Of a DNA stretch of 64,000 nucleotides, positions 23,492 to 32,300 are shown in pieces. The notes beneath the pieces were generated by a model. It was not told the origin of the DNA and did no database searches. It worked only from the letters and a program-made list of their open reading frames with translations. Numbering within the stretch: position 1 is the first letter of the stretch; each line of letters begins with the position of its first letter. The translations under genes and the position numbers were made by a program. The DNA is from Mariniphaga sp964559175 (lineage in GTDB: Bacteria > Bacteroidota > Bacteroidia > Bacteroidales > Prolixibacteraceae): positions 62,001 through 126,000 of the forward strand of contig CAZLGT010000004.1 in the NCBI GenBank assembly GCA_964559175.1. The letters are read 5' to 3'.

Positions 23492-24481
23492 TTATACCAC
23501 CAAAATCTTATAAAGTAAAACCAAGGGTAAAATTTCAAGGGTACAAAAGTATAAAAAGAGATAAAATATAGAAAATTGTTTTCTTAATAATATTATTAAT
23601 CCTCTCGAAAGCAACAAAAAATAAAGAAATAACACGGTAATTAAACCTGTAATAACCGGATACCTGATGTTGCTGAACGGGTAAAATGCAATTACTGTAA
23701 CTACCGGAAACAAAAGTAAACCGGTTACGCGGTTGATATTATTCATGTTGAATAAGTACTCCCCGGTTTCGTGGTTTTTCTCGTTAATGAAAGCCATGAG
23801 CCTGTATAATGCCTTTTTTGCCAAAAAATATATCAGTACGAGCACAAGACTGAAAAGGAAAAGTGAAAAATTTTTCCAGGGAAGGTCTATTCTGAAAAAT
23901 TGAAAAAGCTGAAAAACAAATATGGAAAACACCAGGTAGAAAAGAATGTCTAACTGAAAAGTTCCCTGCAACAGAGCGGTATTTTTATCCTGAAACAAGC
24001 GCAACGAAGTGGAATAGTTTAACACGGAATGAAAAAGATGACCGAGGTATTTTCCCCAGAATGTGCGAACCGACGCCAGCAAAACCAGAATTAAAAGAAG
24101 CAGGATTGTAAGCCAATCGTAATTTTCACGGTTTACGGTTCTGGCGGGCAGTCGAAAACCTTCGTTTTTTGTAATTGTTGCTGCAGATACTTTTGCTTCC
24201 GTGCGGGGTTCCATATAGCGCGAACCCTCCACCAGAAGACTTTGTTCGCGTTGCCACCACCTGTATCTGAGTTGAGTGGCGGTTGGTGGGGCCGGAGCAG
24301 ACCGGGAAACGTTGCTTCCCGAATCGGTTTCCGTCGTTTGCCTTTCCGGAATCGGACCCAGAGGAACGGGTGCCGCACGGTTAATGTTTAACCCTCCGGT
24401 GGCAGGCTCGCCGGGTAAATTTCTTAAAGGATTTGCTGCCTTTGTGGTATCCTGCTGGTATGTAAACACCTGTTGCCTCAT
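23492..24481 (-). CDS. DUF4271 family membrane protein
   Basis: A 329-residue protein with a soluble, Pro/Arg-rich N-terminal third (about 1-115) followed by about seven or eight membrane segments, starting WLTILLLLILVLLASVRTFW. This arrangement and its position before hemD match the DUF4271 family, which is known only from Bacteroidetes and has no assigned activity. The ATG lies just 8 bases after a TATCTTTG promoter element, so the mRNA may be almost leaderless or start further in. Confidence 0.8.
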   Translation of the reverse strand: MRQQVFTYQQDTTKAANPLRNLPGEPATGGLNINRAAPVPLGPIPERQTTETDSGSNVSRSAPAPPTATQLRYRWWQREQSLLVEGSRYMEPRTEAKVSAATITKNEGFRLPARTVNRENYDWLTILLLLILVLLASVRTFWGKYLGHLFHSVLNYSTSLRLFQDKNTALLQGTFQLDILFYLVFSIFVFQLFQFFRIDLPWKNFSLFLFSLVLVLIYFLAKKALYRLMAFINEKNHETGEYLFNMNNINRVTGLLLFPVVTVIAFYPFSNIRYPVITGLITVLFLYFLLLSRGLIILLRKQFSIFYLFLYFCTLEILPLVLLYKILVV

Positions 24482-24489
24482 TTCTGCTG

Positions 24490-24497
24490 CAAAGATA
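24490..24497 (-). promoter_or_regulatory. Bacteroidetes -7 element TATCTTTG of the DUF4271-hemD operon
   Basis: An exact TAnnTTTG match on the minus strand, unusually close (8 bases) to the start codon. Confidence 0.5.
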
Positions 24498-24554
24498 CCA
24501 ATAGATTCCTCATTTTAATTGCTATTCAAATAATTTCGGTTTGGACTGAAAACA

Positions 24555-24585
24555 AAAAAAGCCGGCTTTACAAACCGGCTTTCCA
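24555..24585 (-). terminator. Intrinsic terminator after the secreted protein at 24606
   Basis: AAAGCCGG (24558-24565) pairs with CCGGCTTT (24575-24582). Read on the minus strand it is followed by a run of T. Confidence 0.7.
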
Positions 24586-24605
24586 TCATCATGATTCTTC
24601 CTCTG

Positions 24606-25199
24606 TTATTTTATGCGTACAGTCTGTTCAAAAATATCGAACCCTGTAGCAAAAACAATTTCGTATTCTCCCGGACGAAGTTTTGAAAGGTCAAGCCCTT
24701 CATGAACTGCAAACTCGGGATTCAATTTTTTTTCATATACCAGCTCGTTGCTTCTGTCGTAGATGTAAATGCCCATATTTTCCATAGGATAATTAAGGTA
24801 CGACATTTTCCAGATGTTGTTGTCGAATTTAAACAACGGTTCCAGTGTTTTCCTTTCACTCATAACAGTAATCTCACCACGTTCAATTTTAAACTGGGTT
24901 TCATTTTTCTCTTTCTCCGATTTCACCGAAAGCATATAAGTTCCGTCCTCCAGCGCCGAAAAATCATATTTTCTTTTGTAGTTGTTAACCGGTTCGGTGG
25001 TTTTCTTCGAGAAAATTACATCGCCAAACTGGTCTTTTACATCTATCTCAAACTGAGTGTAAGTTGCATTTGTAATTTCTACATAAGCACTTTCATCGGT
25101 CGAAGGCGCCATGTTCGTTCTTACATTTCCGGAAGCAAAAGCAAAATTTGCCATAAAAAGTATGGCTGCTGCAATCATTGTTGTTTTCATTGTTTTCAT
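24606..25199 (-). CDS. Secreted beta-sandwich protein of unknown function
   Basis: A 197-residue product with a signal peptide (MAN-FAFASG). The mature part is made of short beta-strand repeats; GDVIFSKKTTEPVNNYKRKY followed by DFSALEDGTYMLSV is echoed near the end by LVYEKKLNPEF and DLSKLRPGEYEIVFATG. This gives two Ig-like or T9SS-domain-like modules in tandem. It resembles the DUF3244-type secreted proteins of Bacteroidetes, but I cannot assign a family with confidence. It is monocistronic with its own terminator. Confidence 0.65.
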   Translation of the reverse strand: MKTMKTTMIAAAILFMANFAFASGNVRTNMAPSTDESAYVEITNATYTQFEIDVKDQFGDVIFSKKTTEPVNNYKRKYDFSALEDGTYMLSVKSEKEKNETQFKIERGEITVMSERKTLEPLFKFDNNIWKMSYLNYPMENMGIYIYDRSNELVYEKKLNPEFAVHEGLDLSKLRPGEYEIVFATGFDIFEQTVRIK

Positions 25200-25449
25200 A
25201 ATCTTGTTTTTTAATTGTTCATTTTTATAACTTTCAATCTAATAAAGGATCTAAAGGTATTTTTGTTTATGTATGCTGTGATAAGCAGAAACATTTTTAA
25301 TTTTTATTATTATAAACAGCTGTAATAAAGCATTTTGCTATAATTGTTAAAAAAAGTTAAATAGGTCGATTTCTGGGTTTGTTCAAACAGATACAAATAC
25401 ATTTTTTTTTCTGGAAGGTTGAAAAGGTAGGTTACGTTCCTATTTTTTT

Positions 25450-25457
25450 TACATTTG
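25450..25457 (+). promoter_or_regulatory. Bacteroidetes -7 element TACATTTG of the acyl-CoA synthetase gene
   Basis: An exact TAnnTTTG match 22 bases before the ATG at 25480, at the end of a very AT-rich 280-base gap that otherwise shows nothing. Confidence 0.55.
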
Positions 25458-25479
25458 AGAAAATTTAAATGAAAAAGAA

Positions 25480-27120
25480 ATGGGAAATAAAACATTATCA
25501 CAACTTTACACTGGTGCATTTCAGAAGAACTGGGATGGTCTGGCATTTTCCGACTATGAGGGTAACGATTTCAGGTATGCCGATGTTGCAAAAATCATCA
25601 AGTCGCTGCATCTGTTTTATCAGTTATCCGGGCTCCAACGCGGCGATAAAATTGCTGTTTTAGGAAGGAATTCTGCCCACTGGGGCGCTGTTTTTTTATC
25701 AGCACTTTCATCGGGTATTGTTATTATCCCCATTTTGCCCGACTTTAATGAAAGCAACACAAATCATATTATCAACCATTCGGAGTCGAAGCTGGTGATT
25801 GGTTCAAAATCGTTACTTGAAAAGGTTGATTTTGAGAAATCCGAAACGCTTCAAACGGTGCTTGCCCTGGATGATTTTTCGCTTCACCTGGCTAAAGACG
25901 AGAACACCCGGTATAAGCTCGACGATGCATTTACCTATTACAAAGAAAACGATCTGAAAAAAGAGAGCTTTCAATTTGAAGAATGGAAAAAGGAAGACAC
26001 CTGCATCATTTCCTACACATCGGGAACTTCAGGATTTACCAAGGGGGTAATGATTCCTGAAAGAAGCCTTGTTTCCAATATTGTATATGCACAGGAACAC
26101 ATGCCCTTGCAGTCAGGCCATAAAATTGTATCCTTTCTTCCTATGGCACATGTTTACGGATTATTGTTCGAATTTTTATTCCCGGTAACGCTGGGCTGCC
26201 ATATTACTTTCCTAAGCCGGATTCCTTCTCCTGCTATTATTACCAAGGTTTTTGGAGAGGTAAAACCGAACCTGATACTTTCAGTACCACTGGTAATAGA
26301 AAAAATTTACAAAAAACGGATTTTACCTACCATCGAAAAACCGGTGATGCGCATTCTGCTGAAAACCCCGGGTATAAAAAATATTCTGCTGAAAAAAATT
26401 AAAGAGAAACTTACCGAAACATTTGGCGGACGATTCTTCGAGATTGTGATTGGCGGGGCGCCGCTCAGTGCCGATGTAGAAAAATTCTTCCGGCTTATCA
26501 ATTTCAGGTTTACCATTGGTTACGGCATGACCGAGTGCGGACCACTCATCAGCTACGAAGCATGGGATAAAACCCGGCCCGGTTCGGCTGGCCGGCTGGT
26601 TGACCGGATGGAGGTGCGCATCGACTCGGAGGATCCCTACAACGCGGTTGGCGAAATTCAGGTGCGTGGCGAGAATGTAATGACCGGCTATTACAAAAAT
26701 GAACAGACCACCAAAGAAGCGTTTACCGAAGACGGCTGGCTTAAAACCGGAGATTTGGGCGTTATCGATGAGAATAATTTTATCTTCATTCGCGGACGCT
26801 CCAAAAATATGATTCTGGGACCCTCTGGACAGAATATTTATCCCGAAGAGATTGAAGCCAAAATTGCAAATATGCCCTATGTGGCCGAATGTGTTGTAAC
26901 CGACCGGCAGGGAAAACTGGTGGCCAAGGTTTTTCCCGATTTTGAAGCGATGGAAGCCGACAGCATTTCAACAGATGAAATTTCGGATGTAATGGAAGAA
27001 AACCGCAAGCGGTTAAATGCCGAACTGCCGAGATTTGAACAAATCAGTTTGTTTGAAATGGTAAGTGAAGAGTTTGAAAAAACACCCAAGAAGAATATCA
27101 AGCGGTTTAAGTACATATAA
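25480..27120 (+). CDS. AMP-binding long-chain acyl-CoA synthetase
   Basis: It activates a fatty acid with ATP and CoA. The 546 residues include the P-loop SYTSGTSGFTKGVM (about 178-191), the family blocks YGMTECGPL and GEIQVRGENVMTGYYKN, TGDLG, and the linker RGRSKNMILGPSGQNIYPEEIE. It ends TPKKNIKRFKYI with a Lys in the usual catalytic place. The length fits the FadD/ACSL-like group of Bacteroidetes. The chain-length preference is not known. DUF5009 and TIM-barrel genes follow within 51 and 40 bases, possibly one transcript. Confidence 0.92.
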   Translation: MGNKTLSQLYTGAFQKNWDGLAFSDYEGNDFRYADVAKIIKSLHLFYQLSGLQRGDKIAVLGRNSAHWGAVFLSALSSGIVIIPILPDFNESNTNHIINHSESKLVIGSKSLLEKVDFEKSETLQTVLALDDFSLHLAKDENTRYKLDDAFTYYKENDLKKESFQFEEWKKEDTCIISYTSGTSGFTKGVMIPERSLVSNIVYAQEHMPLQSGHKIVSFLPMAHVYGLLFEFLFPVTLGCHITFLSRIPSPAIITKVFGEVKPNLILSVPLVIEKIYKKRILPTIEKPVMRILLKTPGIKNILLKKIKEKLTETFGGRFFEIVIGGAPLSADVEKFFRLINFRFTIGYGMTECGPLISYEAWDKTRPGSAGRLVDRMEVRIDSEDPYNAVGEIQVRGENVMTGYYKNEQTTKEAFTEDGWLKTGDLGVIDENNFIFIRGRSKNMILGPSGQNIYPEEIEAKIANMPYVAECVVTDRQGKLVAKVFPDFEAMEADSISTDEISDVMEENRKRLNAELPRFEQISLFEMVSEEFEKTPKKNIKRFKYI

Positions 27121-27171
27121 ATCAAATGGCTGTAATCTTTTTTCAGCAACTCAATCAAACCAAAAAATAAT

Positions 27172-28326
27172 GTGTTTGTAAAACCTTTTTATATCCATGA
27201 ACCAGGTAAATCAAAAGGAATCGATACAACCGGAACACGTTTGTTATCGCTTGATTTTTTTCGTGGAATGACCATGTTTCTGCTAGTGGCCGAGGGTACA
27301 GCCTTATGGAGTGTTTTGGTTAAAGAGCCGGTTGCCGGATCTTTTCTTGAACCATTTTTTCAGCAATTTCACCATCATCCGTGGGCCGGATTAAGATTCT
27401 GGGATTTGGTGCAGCCGTTTTTCATGTTTATTGTTGGGATGGCCATGCCGTTTTCTTATGCCAAACGACGGAAACGGGGCGATTCAAATCAAAAAATAAC
27501 CCGGCACATAATTCAGCGATGTATTTTGCTGCTGGCATTTGGCGTTGGACTTCACTGCGGTTACCGGCGTGAATTGGTCTGGGAGTTGTGGAATGTGCTT
27601 TCACAGCTATCGGTTACCATCATTATTGCCTATTTTCTCATGCGCTACAAACCCTCTTTACAAATTCTTGCCGCTTTTGGACTTCTATTGCTGACAGAAA
27701 TTTTATACCGGACATTTCCTTTGGAAGGATACAACCAACCCTTCGTTAAAGACCACAATTTCGGTACATGGATGGATATGGTTCTCATGGGCAAAATCAA
27801 TGCCGGTGGCGGATGGGTAGCCATCAACTTTATTCCTACAGCAGCACATACCATTTGGGGTGTTGTTGCGGGGCAACTGCTGCTTTCCAAAAAACCGGAA
27901 TCAGAAAAGTTGAAAAAGTTAATCGTGGGTGGATTGATTATTCTGGTGGCAGGCTATGTGCTCCACTTCACTTCTGTAACGCCCATTATCAAACGTATCT
28001 CTACTTCATCGTTTGTGCTGGCATCGGGCGGTTGGTCACTTTTGGTACTGGCTTTTTGCTACTGGTTTATCGACATAAAAAAAATCAACCGCTGGATTTT
28101 TCCGTTTGTTATTGTTGGAATGAATCCCATTTTCATTTACCTCTTTTCCAATACTGTTGGCGGACAATGGTTTAACGGGTTTGTAGGTATTTTTACCAAA
28201 GGTTTTCTAAACTGGTTTCATACCCCCGAATTCTTAATGGCATTGGTAACTTCGTTAACCGTTTTGGCGCTCGAATGGCTTTTATGCTATTATTTATACC
28301 GAAAAAAAATCTTCTTTAAAATTTAA
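27172..28326 (+). CDS. DUF5009 multi-pass membrane protein, putative glucosaminide acetyltransferase-like
   Basis: A 384-residue membrane protein with about ten hydrophobic segments. The N-terminal block RLLSLDFFRGMTMFLLVAE, followed by FWDLVQPFFMFIVGMAMPFS, is typical of the HGSNAT/NagX (DUF5009) family, whose human member transfers acetyl groups to heparan terminal glucosamine. A conserved His (HPWAGL) is present. The start is a GTG, because the nearby ATG at 27170 is out of frame and closes after three codons. A role in importing or acetylating amino sugars is family inference only. Confidence 0.82.
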   Translation: MFVKPFYIHEPGKSKGIDTTGTRLLSLDFFRGMTMFLLVAEGTALWSVLVKEPVAGSFLEPFFQQFHHHPWAGLRFWDLVQPFFMFIVGMAMPFSYAKRRKRGDSNQKITRHIIQRCILLLAFGVGLHCGYRRELVWELWNVLSQLSVTIIIAYFLMRYKPSLQILAAFGLLLLTEILYRTFPLEGYNQPFVKDHNFGTWMDMVLMGKINAGGGWVAINFIPTAAHTIWGVVAGQLLLSKKPESEKLKKLIVGGLIILVAGYVLHFTSVTPIIKRISTSSFVLASGGWSLLVLAFCYWFIDIKKINRWIFPFVIVGMNPIFIYLFSNTVGGQWFNGFVGIFTKGFLNWFHTPEFLMALVTSLTVLALEWLLCYYLYRKKIFFKI

Positions 28327-28366
28327 AATCATAACTTCGTTTTTTGTAAAATTAAATTCAAATAAA

Positions 28367-29284
28367 ATGGAAAATACTTCGCGCAGGAATTTCTTAAAAA
28401 CTTCACTGGCTGCAACTGCAGGCACCATGCTTTTATCTCCGGCCTGTGCCGGTTTGGGGTCCGGTAAATCGCCTTTTAAAATCTCGCTGGCTGAATGGTC
28501 GTTACACAAAACGTTGTTTGCCAACGAAATGACAAATCTCGATTTTCCACGTTTTGCCGCAGAACACGGCATAATGGGAGTAGAATATGTAAATCAGTTC
28601 TTTAAAGATAAAGCGAAAGACGAACAATACCTGTCCGAGCTGAAAAAGATTTGTGAGAACGAAGGAGTAACCAGTGTGCTCATTATGTGCGACGGCGAAG
28701 GCATGGTGGGTCATCCCGAAAAAGATGAACGGATTAAAACCCTTGAAAACCACAAAAAGTGGATTGATGCGGCCAAATTTCTGGGGTGCCACTCCATCAG
28801 AGTAAATGCAGGAAGCCAGGGAAGTTTTGAAGAGCAACAGAAACTGGCTGCCGACGGATTGCGCATGTTGTGTGAATACGGCGACTCGCAGGATATTAAC
28901 GTTCTGGTGGAAAACCACGGCGGATGGTCGAGCCACGGCGAATGGCTGGCAGGAGTTATGGAATTGGTTGACCACAAACGAGTGGGTACCTTACCCGATT
29001 TTGGGAATTTCATTATTAACCGCCAAACCGGAGAAGAGTTCGATCGGTACAAAGGGATGGAATTGCTGATGCCGTATGCCAAAGGAGTGAGCGCCAAATC
29101 AAATGATTTTGATGCTGATGGAAATGATACGCGGTCTGACTATTTCCGAATTATGAAAATTGTTAAAGATTCCGGCTATAAAGGCTGGGTAGGCATTGAA
29201 TACGAAGGAAATGAATTGCCTGAAAAAGAAGGAATACTGGCAACCAGGCAATTGCTGGAACGCGCATTTGAAAGCCTGGCCTGA
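28367..29284 (+). CDS. Tat-exported xylose-isomerase-like TIM barrel protein (sugar phosphate isomerase/epimerase family)
   Basis: A 305-residue protein whose N-terminus SRRNFLKTSLAATAGTMLL is a Tat signal, followed by a lipobox-like SPACAG, so it is probably exported folded and anchored. The barrel carries expected metal-ligand positions (GVEYVN, VLVENHGG, LPDFGNF, GVSAKSNDFD, GIEYEG). Members of this family isomerise or epimerise sugars, often periplasmic glycan derivatives; the substrate is unknown. It follows the DUF5009 gene by 40 bases and is ended by a hairpin terminator. Confidence 0.85.
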   Translation: MENTSRRNFLKTSLAATAGTMLLSPACAGLGSGKSPFKISLAEWSLHKTLFANEMTNLDFPRFAAEHGIMGVEYVNQFFKDKAKDEQYLSELKKICENEGVTSVLIMCDGEGMVGHPEKDERIKTLENHKKWIDAAKFLGCHSIRVNAGSQGSFEEQQKLAADGLRMLCEYGDSQDINVLVENHGGWSSHGEWLAGVMELVDHKRVGTLPDFGNFIINRQTGEEFDRYKGMELLMPYAKGVSAKSNDFDADGNDTRSDYFRIMKIVKDSGYKGWVGIEYEGNELPEKEGILATRQLLERAFESLA

Positions 29285-29457
29285 AAAACGGGTTAAAAAT
29301 TGTTAAACCCGATGTCAATCTGAAACAAAGTATTCATGATGCCGTAATTCCACTGTGGCCTTTGGCAAATTACTTTAAAAGTGGACTTATCTGGGTTGAT
29401 TGGTTGAGATTGGTTCAGAAATTGAAATGGGGAGAAGTTATTTGTCTTACAAAGAGA

Positions 29458-29488
29458 AGCGGTGGAAATTAGTCCATCGCTTTTTTTA
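29458..29488 (+). terminator. Intrinsic terminator downstream of the TIM-barrel gene
   Basis: AGCGGTGGA (29458-29466) pairs with TCCATCGCT (29473-29481, one G-T), followed by seven T. It sits in a 200-base convergent gap and overlaps the stop of the minus-strand neighbour. Confidence 0.6.
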
Positions 29489-30376
29489 ACGCCTTTTTAC
29501 CGGTCGGGTTTTGCGGCCCGAACCGAAAAGTCCGCTTCGTGTGTTGCGCGACCGGGTGAAATTGCTCCGGTGATACCGCCGGTCGGGGACAGCTGAAAAA
29601 ATAAGCCCTACACTGGCCTGGGCCACTGCAGCAAAGCTGTTTGTTCGTGTCAAACTGGTTTCTCCCTGTGCACTATAATCAAAATTGGGCACGCCGTTTA
29701 CAATGTCGGAGTTAATAAACGAGGCCGTAGCATCAAAATAAATATCGAACCTGTCGGACAACCGGTAAGTAGCTCCCAGACCCGCTCCTCCGTTAAATGC
29801 AGCCATTTTGGGATATTCGCTGTTTTTGGTTCCACGGGCAAATAAAACACTTGCGTCATAATCAATTCGGTGTACTGGATCTTCAAACATAAAATCGGTA
29901 CCCACAAATGCAACTCCCCCAAAGGCTTTTAAAAATATATTTATCTCTCTGCTGTAAGGCAAAAAATACCACCTGGCGGTCAGAAGGGTATTTAAAATTT
30001 GTGTATCGTAAATCAATGCATTGTCAGGATATTTATAAATATCGGGGAGTGGGTTATGGCGCGACAGGAAAAAATTGTAGAGCGGTGCTTTGGGTGTATG
30101 GCCTGAAACCTGATTGTAGCCAAACTGTATCCCCATTTCAAAATCGGCGGCAACCGGCGAAATAATTTCCAGTTCTGCTCCCGGCCTGATCAATGATTTA
30201 AAGTCGTGGCTGCCCGGGTGCGACAAATCGTTCTTCCTGGGGTGGGAAACTTCACCTCCGCCGGGCTCTCCTAAAAAAATACTGCTGTTGCCACTCAACC
30301 TTACCCTGAAAACCTGCCCGATTGCAGTTTCACACAACAAAATAAGTATAAATAACATGGCGAGGTTAATTCTCAT
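29486..30376 (-). CDS. Predicted outer-membrane beta-barrel protein
   Basis: A 296-residue product with a signal peptide ending CETAIG. Repeated amphipathic strands follow (AELEISPVAADFEMGIQFGY, TLLTARWYFLPY, FDIYFDATASF), and strand QASVGLIFSAV precedes a very basic tail rich in Arg. The barrel features are clear, but no specific family is recognised. The Arg/Ser-rich C-terminal 40 residues are unusual, because a barrel normally ends at its last strand. Confidence 0.65.
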   Translation of the reverse strand: MRINLAMLFILILLCETAIGQVFRVRLSGNSSIFLGEPGGGEVSHPRKNDLSHPGSHDFKSLIRPGAELEIISPVAADFEMGIQFGYNQVSGHTPKAPLYNFFLSRHNPLPDIYKYPDNALIYDTQILNTLLTARWYFLPYSREINIFLKAFGGVAFVGTDFMFEDPVHRIDYDASVLFARGTKNSEYPKMAAFNGGAGLGATYRLSDRFDIYFDATASFINSDIVNGVPNFDYSAQGETSLTRTNSFAAVAQASVGLIFSAVPDRRYHRSNFTRSRNTRSGLFGSGRKTRPVKRR

Positions 30377-30449
30377 GCATTTTTCATTTTTTGTTTACGG
30401 CATGAAGATATGATATTCCGTACCGAAAATCCAAACAGATGCTGAAAAA

Positions 30450-31709
30450 TTACCTTCGTTCTTTCACCTCTTTGGCATCCACTACCTTGAAAAGCTTGTC
30501 TGATCGCCGAAGTTTTGTGTCAACCGGAACAGAAATATGCTGACCTTTTAAACCCATTTCAACAGGTTTCATTTCGAACCGGATTTCGTTAACAACGGTT
30601 TGAACCACACCGGTTGTTGGTCCGGTAATTATAATTTCATCGCCCGTATTCAGGTTTTGGGTCTCCAGTTTGAATTCCGCCACGCCGATATTGGTGAAGT
30701 AGTTGGTGCACTTGCCAATGTAAATTTTTCGTTTGGTAGCCCGCGAGCCGTAATTGGCACTCCATTCGCCCAACCGCTTTCCCAGGTAGTAGCCATCCCA
30801 AAACCCGCGGTTAAAAACCGATGCCAGCCGTTCGTCCCAGTCTTTAATATTTTCTTCGGTGAATGCATTTTCAAAACACGCTTCCACCGCTTCGTGGTAA
30901 CATTGTACCGTGGTTTTCACGTATTCGGGCGAACGGGCGCGCCCTTCAATTTTCAGCACCGAAACGCCGGCATCCAGTATTTTATTCAGAAAGTGGATGG
31001 TTTTCAGGTCTTTGGGCGACATGATGTATTCGTTGTCTATTTCCAGTTCTGCACCTGTTTCCTTGTCGGTAACCGTATAGGCGCGGCGGCAGGTTTGCAG
31101 ACAGGCCCCGCGATTGGCTGACGAGTTCATCTCATGCAGGCTCAGGTAACACTTCCCTGAAATGGCCATGCAGAGGGCTCCGTGCACAAACATTTCCAGC
31201 CGCACCAGATTTCCCGAAGGTCCTTTAATCTTTTGCTCTTTTATTTGATTACTGATTTCCCAAACACGTCCCAGATTCATTTCGCGGGCCAAAACCACCA
31301 CATCGGCAAACTGTGCATAAAACTTCACCGCTTCCACATTGGTAATGTTTACCTGAGTTGAAATATGCACCTCAAGGCCTATGGAACGGGCATACATGAT
31401 AACCGAAATGTCGGCGGCAATCACTGCAGAAACGCCGGCCTTTTTGGCTGCATCGAGCACGGCATGCATCTGTTCTGCTTCATTGTCAAAAATTTCCACG
31501 TTCAGGGTGAGATAGGTTTTTACACCATTGGCTGTGGCAATTTCAACTATTTTTTTCAGGTCGTCGAGCGAAAAGTTGTTAGCCGAACGCGACCGCATGT
31601 TCAGATGTTCCACACCGAAATAAACCGAACCGGCCCCGCCCTGAATAGCCGCCATCAGCGATTCGTACGAACCCACCGGCGCCATAATTTCAATCTCTCT
31701 TCGCTCCAT
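30450..31709 (-). CDS. Peptidase U32 family protein (tRNA/rRNA hydroxylation TrhP/RlhA type)
   Basis: It carries the exact U32 signature EMFVHGALCMAISGKCYLS (about 178-196). After it come NRGACLQTCRR, supplying further cysteines, and KDLKTIHFLNKILDAGVSVLKIEGRARSPEYV. In E. coli U32 members (TrhP, RlhA) take part in 5-hydroxylation of tRNA uridine or of 23S rRNA using prephenate-derived cofactor; protease activity is doubtful. The ATG at 31709 is chosen because a TACCTTTG element ends at 31731. A TTG start at 31733 would lie inside the promoter. The length is 419 residues. Confidence 0.88.
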   Translation of the reverse strand: MERREIEIMAPVGSYESLMAAIQGGAGSVYFGVEHLNMRSRSANNFSLDDLKKIVEIATANGVKTYLTLNVEIFDNEAEQMHAVLDAAKKAGVSAVIAADISVIMYARSIGLEVHISTQVNITNVEAVKFYAQFADVVVLAREMNLGRVWEISNQIKEQKIKGPSGNLVRLEMFVHGALCMAISGKCYLSLHEMNSSANRGACLQTCRRAYTVTDKETGAELEIDNEYIMSPKDLKTIHFLNKILDAGVSVLKIEGRARSPEYVKTTVQCYHEAVEACFENAFTEENIKDWDERLASVFNRGFWDGYYLGKRLGEWSANYGSRATKRKIYIGKCTNYFTNIGVAEFKLETQNLNTGDEIIITGPTTGVVQTVVNEIRFEMKPVEMGLKGQHISVPVDTKLRRSDKLFKVVDAKEVKERR

Positions 31710-31730
31710 ATTTTTCAAATTTTCTGGCCA

Positions 31731-31738
31731 CAAAGGTA
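31731..31738 (-). promoter_or_regulatory. Bacteroidetes -7 element TACCTTTG of the U32 gene
   Basis: An exact TAnnTTTG match on the minus strand. It fixes the start codon at 31709, 21 bases downstream. Confidence 0.55.
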
Positions 31739-31801
31739 TAATATTTTGAAAAGAGGTAGTGTTTTTTCATCACTGGCACGGTATTTCAAAACAGAATTGA
31801 T

Positions 31802-31809
31802 TATTTTTG
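31802..31809 (+). promoter_or_regulatory. Bacteroidetes -7 element TATTTTTG of hicBA
   Basis: An exact TAnnTTTG match 17 bases before the hicB ATG. Confidence 0.5.
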
Positions 31810-31826
31810 TAAAAAAGCTTGTAATT

Positions 31827-32036
31827 ATGAGACTTACAATGGTTATAAAACAAGGGAAAAGCGGTTATTTGGTGGGTCAGTTGAAAGAAATTCCGGAAGT
31901 ATTTACCCAGGGAAAAGACATGAAAGAACTAAAAGAGAATATTTTAGATGCTTTGGAGCTTTATTTTGAGGATATACGTGAACAGTATAACCCCATGGGT
32001 GATATGATCGCTGAAGAAGAGTTGAACTTTGCGTAG
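31827..32036 (+). CDS. hicB: HicB-like antitoxin
   Basis: A 69-residue protein with the short HicB partial RNase H-like fold: MVIKQGKSGYLVGQLKEIPE then VFTQGKDMKELKENILDALE and a C-terminal helix. It lacks any DNA-binding extension, so autoregulation would need the HicA partner or another factor. A longer frame reaching back to 31365 crosses the U32 gene and its promoter and is rejected; the ATG at 31827 follows a -7 element by 17 bases. It precedes hicA, the reverse of the usual hicA-hicB order, and is separated from it by 3 bases. Confidence 0.82.
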   Translation: MRLTMVIKQGKSGYLVGQLKEIPEVFTQGKDMKELKENILDALELYFEDIREQYNPMGDMIAEEELNFA

Positions 32037-32039
32037 TCC

Positions 32040-32234
32040 ATGAAACGTAAAAAATTCATAAAATTCCTGAATCAGCACAACTGTGGTTTTATCAAACATG
32101 GTAAAAAACACGATAAATACCAAAACACGGCCGATGGAAAAAGAACCGTGATACCACGACATCCCGATTTAGATGATTATTTATGCGAATTAATTTGTAA
32201 ACAACTCGATATACCGTCACCACCTAAAAACTAG
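32040..32234 (+). CDS. hicA: HicA-like mRNA interferase toxin
   Basis: A 64-residue basic protein with the double-stranded RNA-binding-like HicA fold. FIKFLNQHNCGFIKHGKKHDKY holds the catalytic histidine region (GFxxxGKKHDKY, equivalent to GSHHxY), and KRTVIPRHPDLDDYLCELICKQLDI is the typical second half. It would cleave mRNA when freed from HicB. Located directly after hicB, with translation probably coupled. Confidence 0.85.
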   Translation: MKRKKFIKFLNQHNCGFIKHGKKHDKYQNTADGKRTVIPRHPDLDDYLCELICKQLDIPSPPKN

Positions 32235-32268
32235 CCTTGATTTAGAAGATCAGTTTTTTAATTTCCCC

Positions 32269-32276
32269 TATCTTTG
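32269..32276 (+). promoter_or_regulatory. Bacteroidetes -7 element TATCTTTG of gltX
   Basis: An exact TAnnTTTG match 24 bases before the ATG at 32301. It overlaps an in-frame TTG that would otherwise extend the protein, so that start is rejected. Confidence 0.6.
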
Positions 32277-32300
32277 CACCGAACTTCAAAAATCAGAACA

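Noticed and set aside
31365..31826. Long N-terminal extension of the HicB frame
   Set aside because: It runs across the U32 gene and its promoter and is not HicB-like; the ATG at 31827 gives the correct domain.
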